Assembly: GCA_964465375.1 (NCBI GenBank)
Contig: CAYXIJ010000026.1
Coordinates: 1-27,715 of the forward strand
Source: CAJWKT01 sp964465375
Lineage (GTDB): Bacteria; Pseudomonadota; Gammaproteobacteria; Steroidobacterales; Rariloculaceae
DNA: 27,715 nt
Direction: 5' to 3'
Below the pieces are notes generated by a model. The model saw only the letters and a list, made by a program, of their open reading frames with translations. It was not told the origin of the DNA and searched no databases. Positions 9,280 to 15,519 of the stretch are shown here, piece after piece (position 1 is the stretch's first letter; every line of letters starts with the position of its first letter). The translations under genes were made by a program, and so were the position numbers.

Positions 9280-10329
9280 TCAATCCTCTGCTTGACGCGA
9301 ACACGCGTACTCATTTACCTCCGCATCGGGATACCACACCCAATATTTCTCAAAGCTCATTGGCTCAATAAGATTCTCGGGATCGCTGAATGTCATGCTG
9401 TAATCTAGGCGCTCCCCTAGTTCACTCACCATAAAATTTTCCACTAATATCCCTACCGTACTTGCCGGAACTCCTTGGCCATCGAAATGCCCCCAACCCA
9501 TGTGGGTGGTGGTTACAACTAGCGTACGTTCATTTTCCCAGCGCCCTATGGAGTACCCGAGGATAGAATCAGGCTGTCCTTCCGCTGACACGCCAGACTT
9601 CATGTGAATAGTGCGCACCGTGTCATACTCTTCATTGTGCCAATAAATATTTTCTTCATCCTGGGTAAACACAAAAGGATATGGCGCTTCCATAATTAAT
9701 GGCATACCCTTTTTCATGCAATTCTGTAGCGGGTTATCTCGTTCCCATACAAATGCATCCACGGCTTCCAGGGCCGCCTCTGTGAGGTTAGCCCTACCGG
9801 AAGCTGTTCGGCCAATATCCCTTGGGATCAGCATTGGAATGTTGTCTGGGGTACTCCAAATTCGGAATATGCCGAGCTCCGGTGCTGATGTATCGCCGGC
9901 CCCGAGGCGCCGACTTGCTGACATTTCAATGGTTTGATCGGTCCATCTAGGCTGAACAGCGCTCCCTAGCAAAACCTCCTGCCCACCACTGGTCAGTACA
10001 TTGTAGATATACATCCCCTGCCCAACACGAGCAGGGTTACCCGCAACACGTATAGTATCCCCCACTTCAATGAAGTCTGGGCCAATCTGCCAACGTCGCA
10101 TATTACTCAGTGACGTCGTTGCCATACTCCAGTCTTGCGTAACTCCATTCTCTCCGATCACATGCATCGAAACTTGAACGTGAGGATTTCTCCATAAAAG
10201 ACTCGTCACCACTCCTTCAACCTCAATAGTCCTTGTGGGATCATAGCGCCCAGCAATTGCATGGTGAGCAGCACTCACAACAGGGACAACCAAAAGACCT
10301 ACAAGTAATATATTGCGAACGATCAGCAC
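9280..10329 (-). CDS. DUF6152-like exported protein (first of three paralogues)
   Basis: A 349-residue exported protein of unknown function. The signal peptide (residues 1-20 or 21) is followed at once by His22-His23, then WRNPH at 46-50 in an N-terminal beta-rich domain ending in VGDTIRVAGNPAR. The C-terminal half has Cys204 in NCMKKGMP, a TVRTIHM segment, GYSIGRW, VVTTTHMGWGHFD, and a final Cys343. The same marks appear in the proteins at 13741-14805 and 20309-21334. The family assignment is from memory of the HH...WRNPH pattern. The start is decided by a strong GGAGG (10339-10335) five bases before the GTG at 10329; a TTG four codons upstream overlaps that site and is unlikely. It follows the quinoprotein dehydrogenase gene and precedes the propeller gene, so it is probably an accessory to periplasmic oxidation. 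Confidence 0.85.
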   Translation of the reverse strand: MLIVRNILLVGLLVVPVVSAAHHAIAGRYDPTRTIEVEGVVTSLLWRNPHVQVSMHVIGENGVTQDWSMATTSLSNMRRWQIGPDFIEVGDTIRVAGNPARVGQGMYIYNVLTSGGQEVLLGSAVQPRWTDQTIEMSASRRLGAGDTSAPELGIFRIWSTPDNIPMLIPRDIGRTASGRANLTEAALEAVDAFVWERDNPLQNCMKKGMPLIMEAPYPFVFTQDEENIYWHNEEYDTVRTIHMKSGVSAEGQPDSILGYSIGRWENERTLVVTTTHMGWGHFDGQGVPASTVGILVENFMVSELGERLDYSMTFSDPENLIEPMSFEKYWVWYPDAEVNEYACSRQAED

Positions 10330-10334
10330 GATAA

Positions 10335-10339
10335 CCTCC
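10335..10339 (-). promoter_or_regulatory. Strong ribosome binding site deciding the DUF6152 start
   Basis: GGAGG on the minus strand, five bases before the GTG at 10329. It excludes the longer TTG start at 10341, which would place the site inside the coding region. Confidence 0.75.
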
Positions 10340-10400
10340 AAACTTGTAATGCTCTCACAGCTAACAACCGATACAAAAGAAATTTTTTTAGATAACTCGG

Positions 10401-12134
10401 TTAATCACCCAACGCAAAAAGCCACAGATCGTCACCCCTTTGAGATTGAGCAAACAAACTACCACCAGCATATGCAATCACGTACTGAGTTCCTAGATGC
10501 TCAAACACGGTAACAGTGTTATTCATACCTGCTTCCATTTGGAATTCCCACAACTTCGATCCATCGCCACTATCAAGGGCAGTCAAGCGTCCATCATTCC
10601 GCCCAACAAAAAGTAACCCACCGGCTGTTACAACTGTTCCGCTGTAACACTGGTCAAGCCAAGCCTGTCTCCACCTAAGTCGATTCGTAGTGACATCAAG
10701 AGCTGCAAGAATGCCGGCTCTGGGGGTCGGACCCCGAACAAAAGCTCCACCGACGTACCGCTCACCAAGCTCAGGTAACTCATCAACCCCGCCTGTAAAT
10801 AGGTGTGTTGTGTCCGTCGCACAAACGTAAAGTGTTTGGCTAGTAGGATCGTAGGAACTAGGGGGCCAGTTTGCGCCGCCGGTGGCTGCAGGCTTTCCTA
10901 ACTGCATTTCTGTCCAGAAAGGTGTGAAAATCCTACCCTGATTGACTAACTTATATCCCTCTGGCGCTATCTCGATGTGTTGAGGTACAAGTGCATCCCC
11001 AACCGGATATGGCTGTGTGGGGGCTGTTGCTTGCCTAGGGTCCTGCGGTACTGGGCGCTCTTCGATTCCAATCAAGGGCTCACCTGTCTCTCGATCTAGG
11101 ATATAAGCCCATCCAGTCTTGCTAACCTCAACAATACCCTTACGTTCCACACCATCGTAATTTGCATCAAACAGGATCACTGGATTAGGTGAATCAAAAT
11201 CCCAAATATCATGATGTACCTGTTGATAGTGCCATCGGTATTCCCCTGTCTCTACATCTACTGCCACAATTGAAACTGCGAACAGATTATCGCCGGGACG
11301 ACCACCGCCATAGAAATCTGGTCCAGCATTTCCAGTAGAAAAATAGACCAGCCCGAGCTCCGGATCTATCGCAGGCGTTTGCCACACTGTAGCGCCACCA
11401 TGCTCCCATGCGGTGCCGGTTTGCGGCCAACTCTCATACCCTATTTCTCCTGGTCCGGGGATTGTGTAGAACGTCCAGATTAAAGACCCATCATCAGAGT
11501 CATAGGCCTTTACTCGGCCTCTCACTCCATATTCGGCGCCCGCAAAACCGGTTATCACCATCCCGTCGTAATAAAGAGGCGCGCTCGTTATCGTAAAGCC
11601 TTCCTGCCATCTTTCGGCCTGAGTTGACCAGAGAATTTCCCCCGTTTTTTCGTCAAGTGCAAGAAGTTTGCCATCAAGCTGCCCGACAAAAACCTTGCCC
11701 TCACCAAGCCCGACCCCCCGACTTGTCCACCCGCAACAGATTGTTGATATTGTCCGATCAAGGTTTGCTTCATACTTCCAAAGTTGCTCGCCCGTCTCAA
11801 CATCAATGGCAAATACGTCATTTGCGCCAGTAATAACAAAGATTGCACCCTCGTGGACCAGGGGTTGTGCTTCAGCTGAATACTGAGCTCCCACACCCGA
11901 TCCATCAAGATTGATATGCCACAAGGGCTCAATCTCATCTACGTTATCTCGGTTGATCTGCGTCAGTGGGGAGTAGCGTTGATTATAAAGATCGCCCCCA
12001 TTAGTTAACCAACCTGCGGTCGGCGGCTTGGTCAGCATCTCCCCAGAGAATTCCTCTGTCGAAACACTCTGCGCATAAAGAGCACCACAAAACGCCCATG
12101 AAGTAATCGTCATTAATAAGAAGTTTCTATGCAT
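10401..12134 (-). CDS. PQQ-dependent dehydrogenase, methanol/ethanol/glucose dehydrogenase superfamily
   Basis: A 577-residue periplasmic quinoprotein that oxidises alcohols or aldehydes with PQQ and a bound metal. The signal peptide ends near residue 21 (CGALYAQ). Tryptophan-docking repeats of the propeller are clear: FAIDVETGEQLW (108-119), LALDEKTGEILW (158-169), KAYDSDDGSLIW (209-220), VAVDVETGEYRW (290-301), AALDVTTNRLRW (477-488), TALDSGDGSKLW (518-529). The vicinal cysteine pair over PQQ is C133-C134 (STICCGW). Other active-site candidates are N269 (STGNAGPD), D312 with D314 (WDFDSP) and K339 (SKTGWAYILDR). The Lys and the HHDIWDFD context resemble membrane glucose dehydrogenase more than methanol dehydrogenase, but no N-terminal membrane domain is present. 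No cytochrome domain is fused, so an external cytochrome c is needed; one is encoded at 7362-7754. The gene starts 35 bases after the XdhC-type gene. Confidence 0.9.
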   Translation of the reverse strand: MHRNFLLMTITSWAFCGALYAQSVSTEEFSGEMLTKPPTAGWLTNGGDLYNQRYSPLTQINRDNVDEIEPLWHINLDGSGVGAQYSAEAQPLVHEGAIFVITGANDVFAIDVETGEQLWKYEANLDRTISTICCGWTSRGVGLGEGKVFVGQLDGKLLALDEKTGEILWSTQAERWQEGFTITSAPLYYDGMVITGFAGAEYGVRGRVKAYDSDDGSLIWTFYTIPGPGEIGYESWPQTGTAWEHGGATVWQTPAIDPELGLVYFSTGNAGPDFYGGGRPGDNLFAVSIVAVDVETGEYRWHYQQVHHDIWDFDSPNPVILFDANYDGVERKGIVEVSKTGWAYILDRETGEPLIGIEERPVPQDPRQATAPTQPYPVGDALVPQHIEIAPEGYKLVNQGRIFTPFWTEMQLGKPAATGGANWPPSSYDPTSQTLYVCATDTTHLFTGGVDELPELGERYVGGAFVRGPTPRAGILAALDVTTNRLRWRQAWLDQCYSGTVVTAGGLLFVGRNDGRLTALDSGDGSKLWEFQMEAGMNNTVTVFEHLGTQYVIAYAGGSLFAQSQRGDDLWLFALGD

Positions 12135-12155
12135 ATTTATATCCCTTATATAAAT
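12135..12155 (-). promoter_or_regulatory. Perfect inverted repeat with Shine-Dalgarno in its loop
   Basis: Two perfect 8-base arms (12135-12142 and 12148-12155, ATTTATAT and ATATAAAT) flank five bases that read AAGGG on the minus strand, directly abutting the ATG at 12134 of the quinoprotein gene. In mRNA this would be an A-U hairpin presenting the ribosome binding site in the loop. It could instead be a DNA operator. The dyad is seen directly; its role is inferred. Confidence 0.5.
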
Positions 12156-12169
12156 GACAGAATAAGCCG

Positions 12170-12883
12170 CTAACCTGGGTTTTGTCGATTTTGCTGGTAA
12201 ACAGCCTGTATTATCTGGGCTAAGATTGCTACTGCAATCTCGGCGGGGCTTCTCCCTCCCAGTGGTAAACCTACAGGGCCAGCAATGCGCGAGAGGGTTT
12301 TTTTATCAAACCCTAGAGCCGCCAGTCTTTGGGTTCTTTTTGCGTGGTTTTTGTGGCTACCCAATGCCCCGATGTAAAAAGCCTCTGATTCAAGCGCGGC
12401 CTGTAAAGCTGGTTCATCGATCTTTGCATCGTGACTCAAGGTGACCACTGCAGTCCTCGAATCTAATTGCAGTGCCTTCATCGCCTCATGTGGCCAGTTA
12501 TTTATGATATTGATGCCTGGAAATCGCTCTAATGATGCAAATGCCTTCCTGGGATCTATTAGCTGGACTTCATAGCCGGCAATCATTGCCATTGGAATCA
12601 ACTTTTGAGCAATATGCACAGCCCCAACAATCAAAAGACGTCGCGGACCTGCTAGAGTCTGTATTAGATAGGTCTCTCCCGAAAACTCTACTGCTTCAGA
12701 CCCATCTTTGTTGAGTGCATTTTTAGCGTGCTCTAGTAACCCGTCAAATGTGCTTGGCACATCTCCAAAAACTTGATCCCCATCGATGAGAAATCTTACC
12801 TCACCCTTAAGTCCTCGCACGAGAACGCTGGAACGCTTTGCATCGCGAGCCTTTATGACTTGCTCAAGTAAATATCTTTTCAT
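12170..12883 (-). CDS. XdhC/CoxI-family protein, Rossmann (C-terminal type) domain
   Basis: A 237-residue cytoplasmic protein. Residues 1-80 are a variable domain. A Rossmann fold follows, with RRLLIVGAVHIAQKL and EVQLIDPRKAF, then AFYIGALGSHKNHAKRTQRL and the ending AGPVGLPLGGRSPAEIAVAI that is diagnostic of the XdhC C-terminal domain. XdhC proteins bind molybdenum cofactor and support its sulfuration and insertion into xanthine-dehydrogenase or CO-dehydrogenase family enzymes. The ATG at 12883 overlaps the stop of the preceding gene by four bases (ATGA), so they are translationally coupled; the longer in-frame start at 12940 lies inside that gene and is rejected. No molybdoenzyme or nucleotidyltransferase gene is present in the window, which leaves the client unknown. 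Confidence 0.88.
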   Translation of the reverse strand: MKRYLLEQVIKARDAKRSSVLVRGLKGEVRFLIDGDQVFGDVPSTFDGLLEHAKNALNKDGSEAVEFSGETYLIQTLAGPRRLLIVGAVHIAQKLIPMAMIAGYEVQLIDPRKAFASLERFPGINIINNWPHEAMKALQLDSRTAVVTLSHDAKIDEPALQAALESEAFYIGALGSHKNHAKRTQRLAALGFDKKTLSRIAGPVGLPLGGRSPAEIAVAILAQIIQAVYQQNRQNPG

Positions 12884-13251
12884 TGTATCGGCTCGATCAG
12901 CACCATAATGTGACCACCGCATGCCAGTCCCACCTCCCATGCCTCATCGTCTGTAACGCCAAATTCCACCATACACTCCTTTCCGCTCTGAATTACTCCC
13001 TGAGCAGCTTGGATCACGGCCCCTTCAACGCATCCACCGGAAACAGAACCCTCAAAAGAACCATCAGAAGAAATCAAAAGGTTACTGCCGACAGGCCGGG
13101 GAGAAGATCCCCAGGTTTTTACCACTGTTGCGAGGGCGACCTCCCTTCCGCTATCCAGCCACTCCAACGCAAGACCTAAAAGATCCCTAGGGTCATTGCC
13201 TGCCGACCCAAATTTTTGTCTTATGTTTTTTTTGCCTTCTGAGTCCTTCAT
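12880..13251 (-). CDS. XdhC/CoxI-family protein, N-terminal type domain
   Basis: A 123-residue protein equal to the N-terminal domain of XdhC/CoxI. The pattern VALATVVKTWGSSPRPVGS (38-56), DGSFEGSVSGGCVEG (63-77, Cys74) and CGGHIMVLIEPIQ (111-123, Cys111) is typical. In many bacteria this domain and the Rossmann domain are on one polypeptide; here they are two genes joined by an ATGA overlap. The split follows a natural domain border and also occurs in CO-dehydrogenase-type operons, so it is not a frameshift. It starts four bases after the stop of a 91-residue coiled-coil protein gene, so three genes form a tight unit. Predicted role: handling of molybdenum cofactor. Confidence 0.88.
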   Translation of the reverse strand: MKDSEGKKNIRQKFGSAGNDPRDLLGLALEWLDSGREVALATVVKTWGSSPRPVGSNLLISSDGSFEGSVSGGCVEGAVIQAAQGVIQSGKECMVEFGVTDDEAWEVGLACGGHIMVLIEPIQ

Positions 13252-13255
13252 GATT

Positions 13256-13531
13256 CTACTTTTTTGGGCGTCGTTCTTTGTATTGAGACTCCAGTGCCTC
13301 TCGTGCCACGGATTTTGCCCATCGCACGAAATGCCACAGCTGATCGGTTAATCGGGTTGGGTTCGCCTGCTCAAACGTTTGGTCCCTGATGCGCTCTAAG
13401 GCTCTATGAAAATGGCTCAATTGGGCCTCCAGCCGCTCAATTTCATTAGCTGCCTCTTCCTTGGTCATGCTCTCGTCGTCCTGACTCGCTGGCTCTTTAT
13501 TCCGCAGACGAGTAACTAATTTATTGCTCAT
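13256..13531 (-). CDS. Small charged coiled-coil protein of unknown function
   Basis: A 91-residue protein that I cannot assign. It is highly charged, with a probable coiled coil at about residues 22-55 (EEAANEIERLEAQLSHFHRA), then a WHFVRWAKSVAREAL amphipathic helix and a basic C-terminus (KERRPKK). No signal peptide or membrane segment is present, so it is cytoplasmic. The ATG at 13531 is the first start after an AT-rich region carrying a TATAAT box. The four-base gap to the XdhC-type gene argues for a functional link, perhaps as an adaptor in cofactor delivery, but nothing in the sequence shows this. Confidence 0.6.
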   Translation of the reverse strand: MSNKLVTRLRNKEPASQDDESMTKEEAANEIERLEAQLSHFHRALERIRDQTFEQANPTRLTDQLWHFVRWAKSVAREALESQYKERRPKK

Positions 13532-13569
13532 TCAAAAACCTAGTTTCTAAAAAATTAAAAACTTAATAA

Positions 13570-13575
13570 ATTATA
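13570..13575 (-). promoter_or_regulatory. Candidate -10 box for the XdhC/quinoprotein gene train
   Basis: TATAAT on the minus strand, about 40 bases before the ATG at 13531, which would give a leader of roughly 30 bases. No good -35 box stands at 16-18 bases. The whole gap 13532-13740 is very A/T-rich, so a chance match is possible. Confidence 0.35.
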
Positions 13576-13689
13576 CAAAAAAACTGCAATAAAACACTGA
13601 AATATAAATAAAATAAATAATCCAATCCAACGTTCTGTGGAACTCTTTTTCATAGAACAGGACCAGGCTCAATGCACAAAAGCCCTAAA

Positions 13690-13709
13690 AAATGCTTCTT
13701 AATGCATTT
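13690..13709 (-). terminator. Weak candidate terminator after the second DUF6152-like gene
   Basis: On the minus strand a 6-base stem (AAATGC and GCATTT) with an 8-base loop is followed by a short T run. It lies 32 bases past the stop codon. The stem has few G-C pairs, so it is weak. The rest of 13532-13740 shows no gene. Confidence 0.3.
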
Positions 13710-13740
13710 ATCCAAACTTTGATTCCTTTTTTTGTGCAAC

Positions 13741-14805
13741 CTATTCTGGCCCGAGAGAACAATTGTAAGGCTGGATCTCTTCCCCGGGCACCCATTTCCA
13801 ATGTGTAGGAGCAATAGTTACAGGCTCAGTGAATGTTTCAGGATCAAAAATTGTTGCTTCCCAATCGAGAGTGTTTTGATCTTCCGTAAAACTAAAACGC
13901 TCTACAATCTCTGCTTGCATGCTTTGGGGTATGCCGCCCCTAATTGAATAGGGATAATCGATTCTTGTAGTCGTAACTAATAACGTATCGCCATCCCAAT
14001 TCCCAACGGAATACCCAAGAGGGCTCGGCAAATCATCTGCCTTAGGCAAGCGAGGGGTCATGTAAATTATTCGGGTTAGATCCCATTCCTCTAAGTGAAT
14101 AAGAATAATACCCTCGTCTTCCTGCTCAAATGCTATCGGGTGGGGAGTAGACATTGCTCCTGGCATACCAGGCGCCTGGCAGCTCAGGACAGGGTCATCT
14201 ACTTCTGGATTCCATTTACGTTTTTTTTCTTCGGCCGATGGCGTAAGAGGCAAAACAGCAGTGGAATCAGACCCACCGCCATTAATGGTTATTACCGGAG
14301 TCCATACCCTAAAAATTCCTGAGACACTACCTTCAGGCAATTGGGATTGACTTTGGCTAGCTAACAAAGAATGTCGTGCACGATTACCAACAAATTTCTG
14401 TGGTGACCATCTAGGCATCAAATTTGGTTGCAGTATTAACTCCAATCCATTGGACAAAAGTAAATTAGTTCCCTGAAAATAATATTCCCGACGACTGGAT
14501 ACTTGCCCGGCTATTTTAACGTGATCACCAACACTCAAAAGATCGCCTGTAACACCCAACCTATTTAGTAGATTAGCAGCACCCCAAGCCTTAATATCCC
14601 AGGTCTCTTGTTGACCGGCATCATCTGTCACCTTCAATATTATTATAGGGTGTGGATTTCTCCAGTGAACACTTAAGACACTTCCCTCAATCACCCTAAC
14701 CTCGCCCGAAAACTCTGCGCGAGAGTGATGACTCATTGAGTCAGCTGAAAAAATCGCGCCACAAAAAAACATGAAAAAACAGATAATTTTGATTTGTAAA
14801 TCCAT
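13741..14805 (-). CDS. DUF6152-like exported protein (second paralogue)
   Basis: A 354-residue exported protein of the same family as the proteins at 9280 and 20309. The signal peptide ends near residue 20-22 (CGAIFSA). His26-His27 follow a few residues later rather than at the very N-terminus, and WRNPH is at 48-52. Conserved C-terminal marks are Cys209 (SCQAPGMP), a TRIIYMT segment, GYSVGNWDGDTLLVTTT and Cys349 (PYNCS). It is the most diverged of the three: it has a charged insert (EEKKRKWNPEVDD) and lacks the GWGHFD segment. The ATG at 14805 is chosen because a GAGAG lies five bases upstream and the signal peptide starts there; the frame runs open to 14973 without meaning. It is alone on its strand, with an AT-rich gap of 209 bases before the next minus-strand gene. 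Confidence 0.82.
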   Translation of the reverse strand: MDLQIKIICFFMFFCGAIFSADSMSHHSRAEFSGEVRVIEGSVLSVHWRNPHPIIILKVTDDAGQQETWDIKAWGAANLLNRLGVTGDLLSVGDHVKIAGQVSSRREYYFQGTNLLLSNGLELILQPNLMPRWSPQKFVGNRARHSLLASQSQSQLPEGSVSGIFRVWTPVITINGGGSDSTAVLPLTPSAEEKKRKWNPEVDDPVLSCQAPGMPGAMSTPHPIAFEQEDEGIILIHLEEWDLTRIIYMTPRLPKADDLPSPLGYSVGNWDGDTLLVTTTRIDYPYSIRGGIPQSMQAEIVERFSFTEDQNTLDWEATIFDPETFTEPVTIAPTHWKWVPGEEIQPYNCSLGPE

Positions 14806-14958
14806 ATTTCTCTCACAGGTAAAATTGAGTTCACTTTGTATGCGTTTTACTTTCATATTGTAAAAGAGAAATCGCGCCAAATATATTGTCATGAGCTTAT
14901 TAATCGATTTATAGCTTGAGATTAGTGTTACCTTTATCTCCCCGGTATGGCTGGTAAA

Positions 14959-14984
14959 ATCCAGTAACAACAAGGAAACTGGAT
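14959..14984 (+). promoter_or_regulatory. Perfect 7-base inverted repeat with AAGGA in its loop
   Basis: The arms ATCCAGT (14959-14965) and ACTGGAT (14978-14984) flank a 12-base loop with AAGGA (14972-14976), just before the ATG at 14990. A shorter alternative stem (CTGG with CCAG, 14951-14964) shares the left arm, so two exclusive structures are possible. AAGGA is 13 bases from the ATG, a poor spacing unless the stem folds. Confidence 0.35.
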
Positions 14985-14989
14985 CTGCT

Positions 14990-15358
14990 ATGGGTAAGAA
15001 AAACTACTCACTTATTGAGTTGTGCAATCGTTTTGGCGTTCGGATTTATCAATACAGATTTGTACTATGGGCTCTCTCAGGAGTAGCTAGCTCGCTCGTC
15101 ATTTTTTCGGTATTTTTTTTTAAGGAGGATGTCTATACGCTTGGCTCTATCTCTCTTCTCCTTTGGATTCTATTAATTATAGTCTTCTCTCAAGTTTTTT
15201 CTTGGCAACCACCCACTGCAGACCTAACTGATCCTTTCCTCTATAGAATTGTGGTAAAAGTAAAGAGAGGGCTCTTCTGGCTAATGCTAGTTATTCTAGT
15301 TGGACTCTTCGTATTTGTTTTTTTTGTTTCTACAAGAGCAGTGAGTATTTTATTGTGA
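14990..15358 (+). CDS. Small inner-membrane protein of unknown function
   Basis: A 122-residue protein with three hydrophobic segments: about residues 25-44 (VLWALSGVASSLVIFSVFFF), 50-69 (TLGSISLLLWILLIIVFSQV) and 95-117 (FWLMLVILVGLFVFVFFVST). It has no signal peptide, no conserved charged residues inside membrane segments, and no family that I recognise. It is transcribed divergently from the second DUF6152-like gene, with 184 bases between the two starts, and lies 161 bases upstream of the propeller/cytochrome fusion gene on the same strand. A functional link to either neighbour is only positional. Confidence 0.6.
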   Translation: MGKKNYSLIELCNRFGVRIYQYRFVLWALSGVASSLVIFSVFFFKEDVYTLGSISLLLWILLIIVFSQVFSWQPPTADLTDPFLYRIVVKVKRGLFWLMLVILVGLFVFVFFVSTRAVSILL

Positions 15359-15519
15359 CCAACAAACACGGGTAAAAAATAGTTACGCTCTATGGCGACC
15401 GCTTCTAGAGAATAGAGGCCTGCCTGCTGCACTCTATAAAACCAGACTCCACCAAGATTTGAGCGCATGATAAACTCAAGGGCCATCAGATATGACACCA
15501 AAGGACCCCAGTTGGTTTT

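Noticed and set aside
9280..10341. Longer DUF6152 start at the TTG at 10341
   Set aside because: The strong GGAGG lies inside that extension and is correctly spaced for the GTG at 10329.
12880..12940. Overlap of the two XdhC-type frames as a frameshifted single xdhC gene
   Set aside because: The overlap at the true starts is a clean ATGA, the N-terminal domain ends normally (CGGHIMVLIEPIQ), and split versions of this family are known.
13532..13740. A/T-rich gap as a possible origin, repeat array or hidden gene
   Set aside because: No repeated unit, no DnaA-box cluster and no frame with a ribosome binding site; only a -10 box and a weak terminator can be named.
14806..14973. N-terminal extension of the second DUF6152-like protein
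   Set aside because: It would bury the signal peptide behind 56 residues of non-signal sequence; the ATG at 14805 has a purine-rich binding site and starts the signal peptide.
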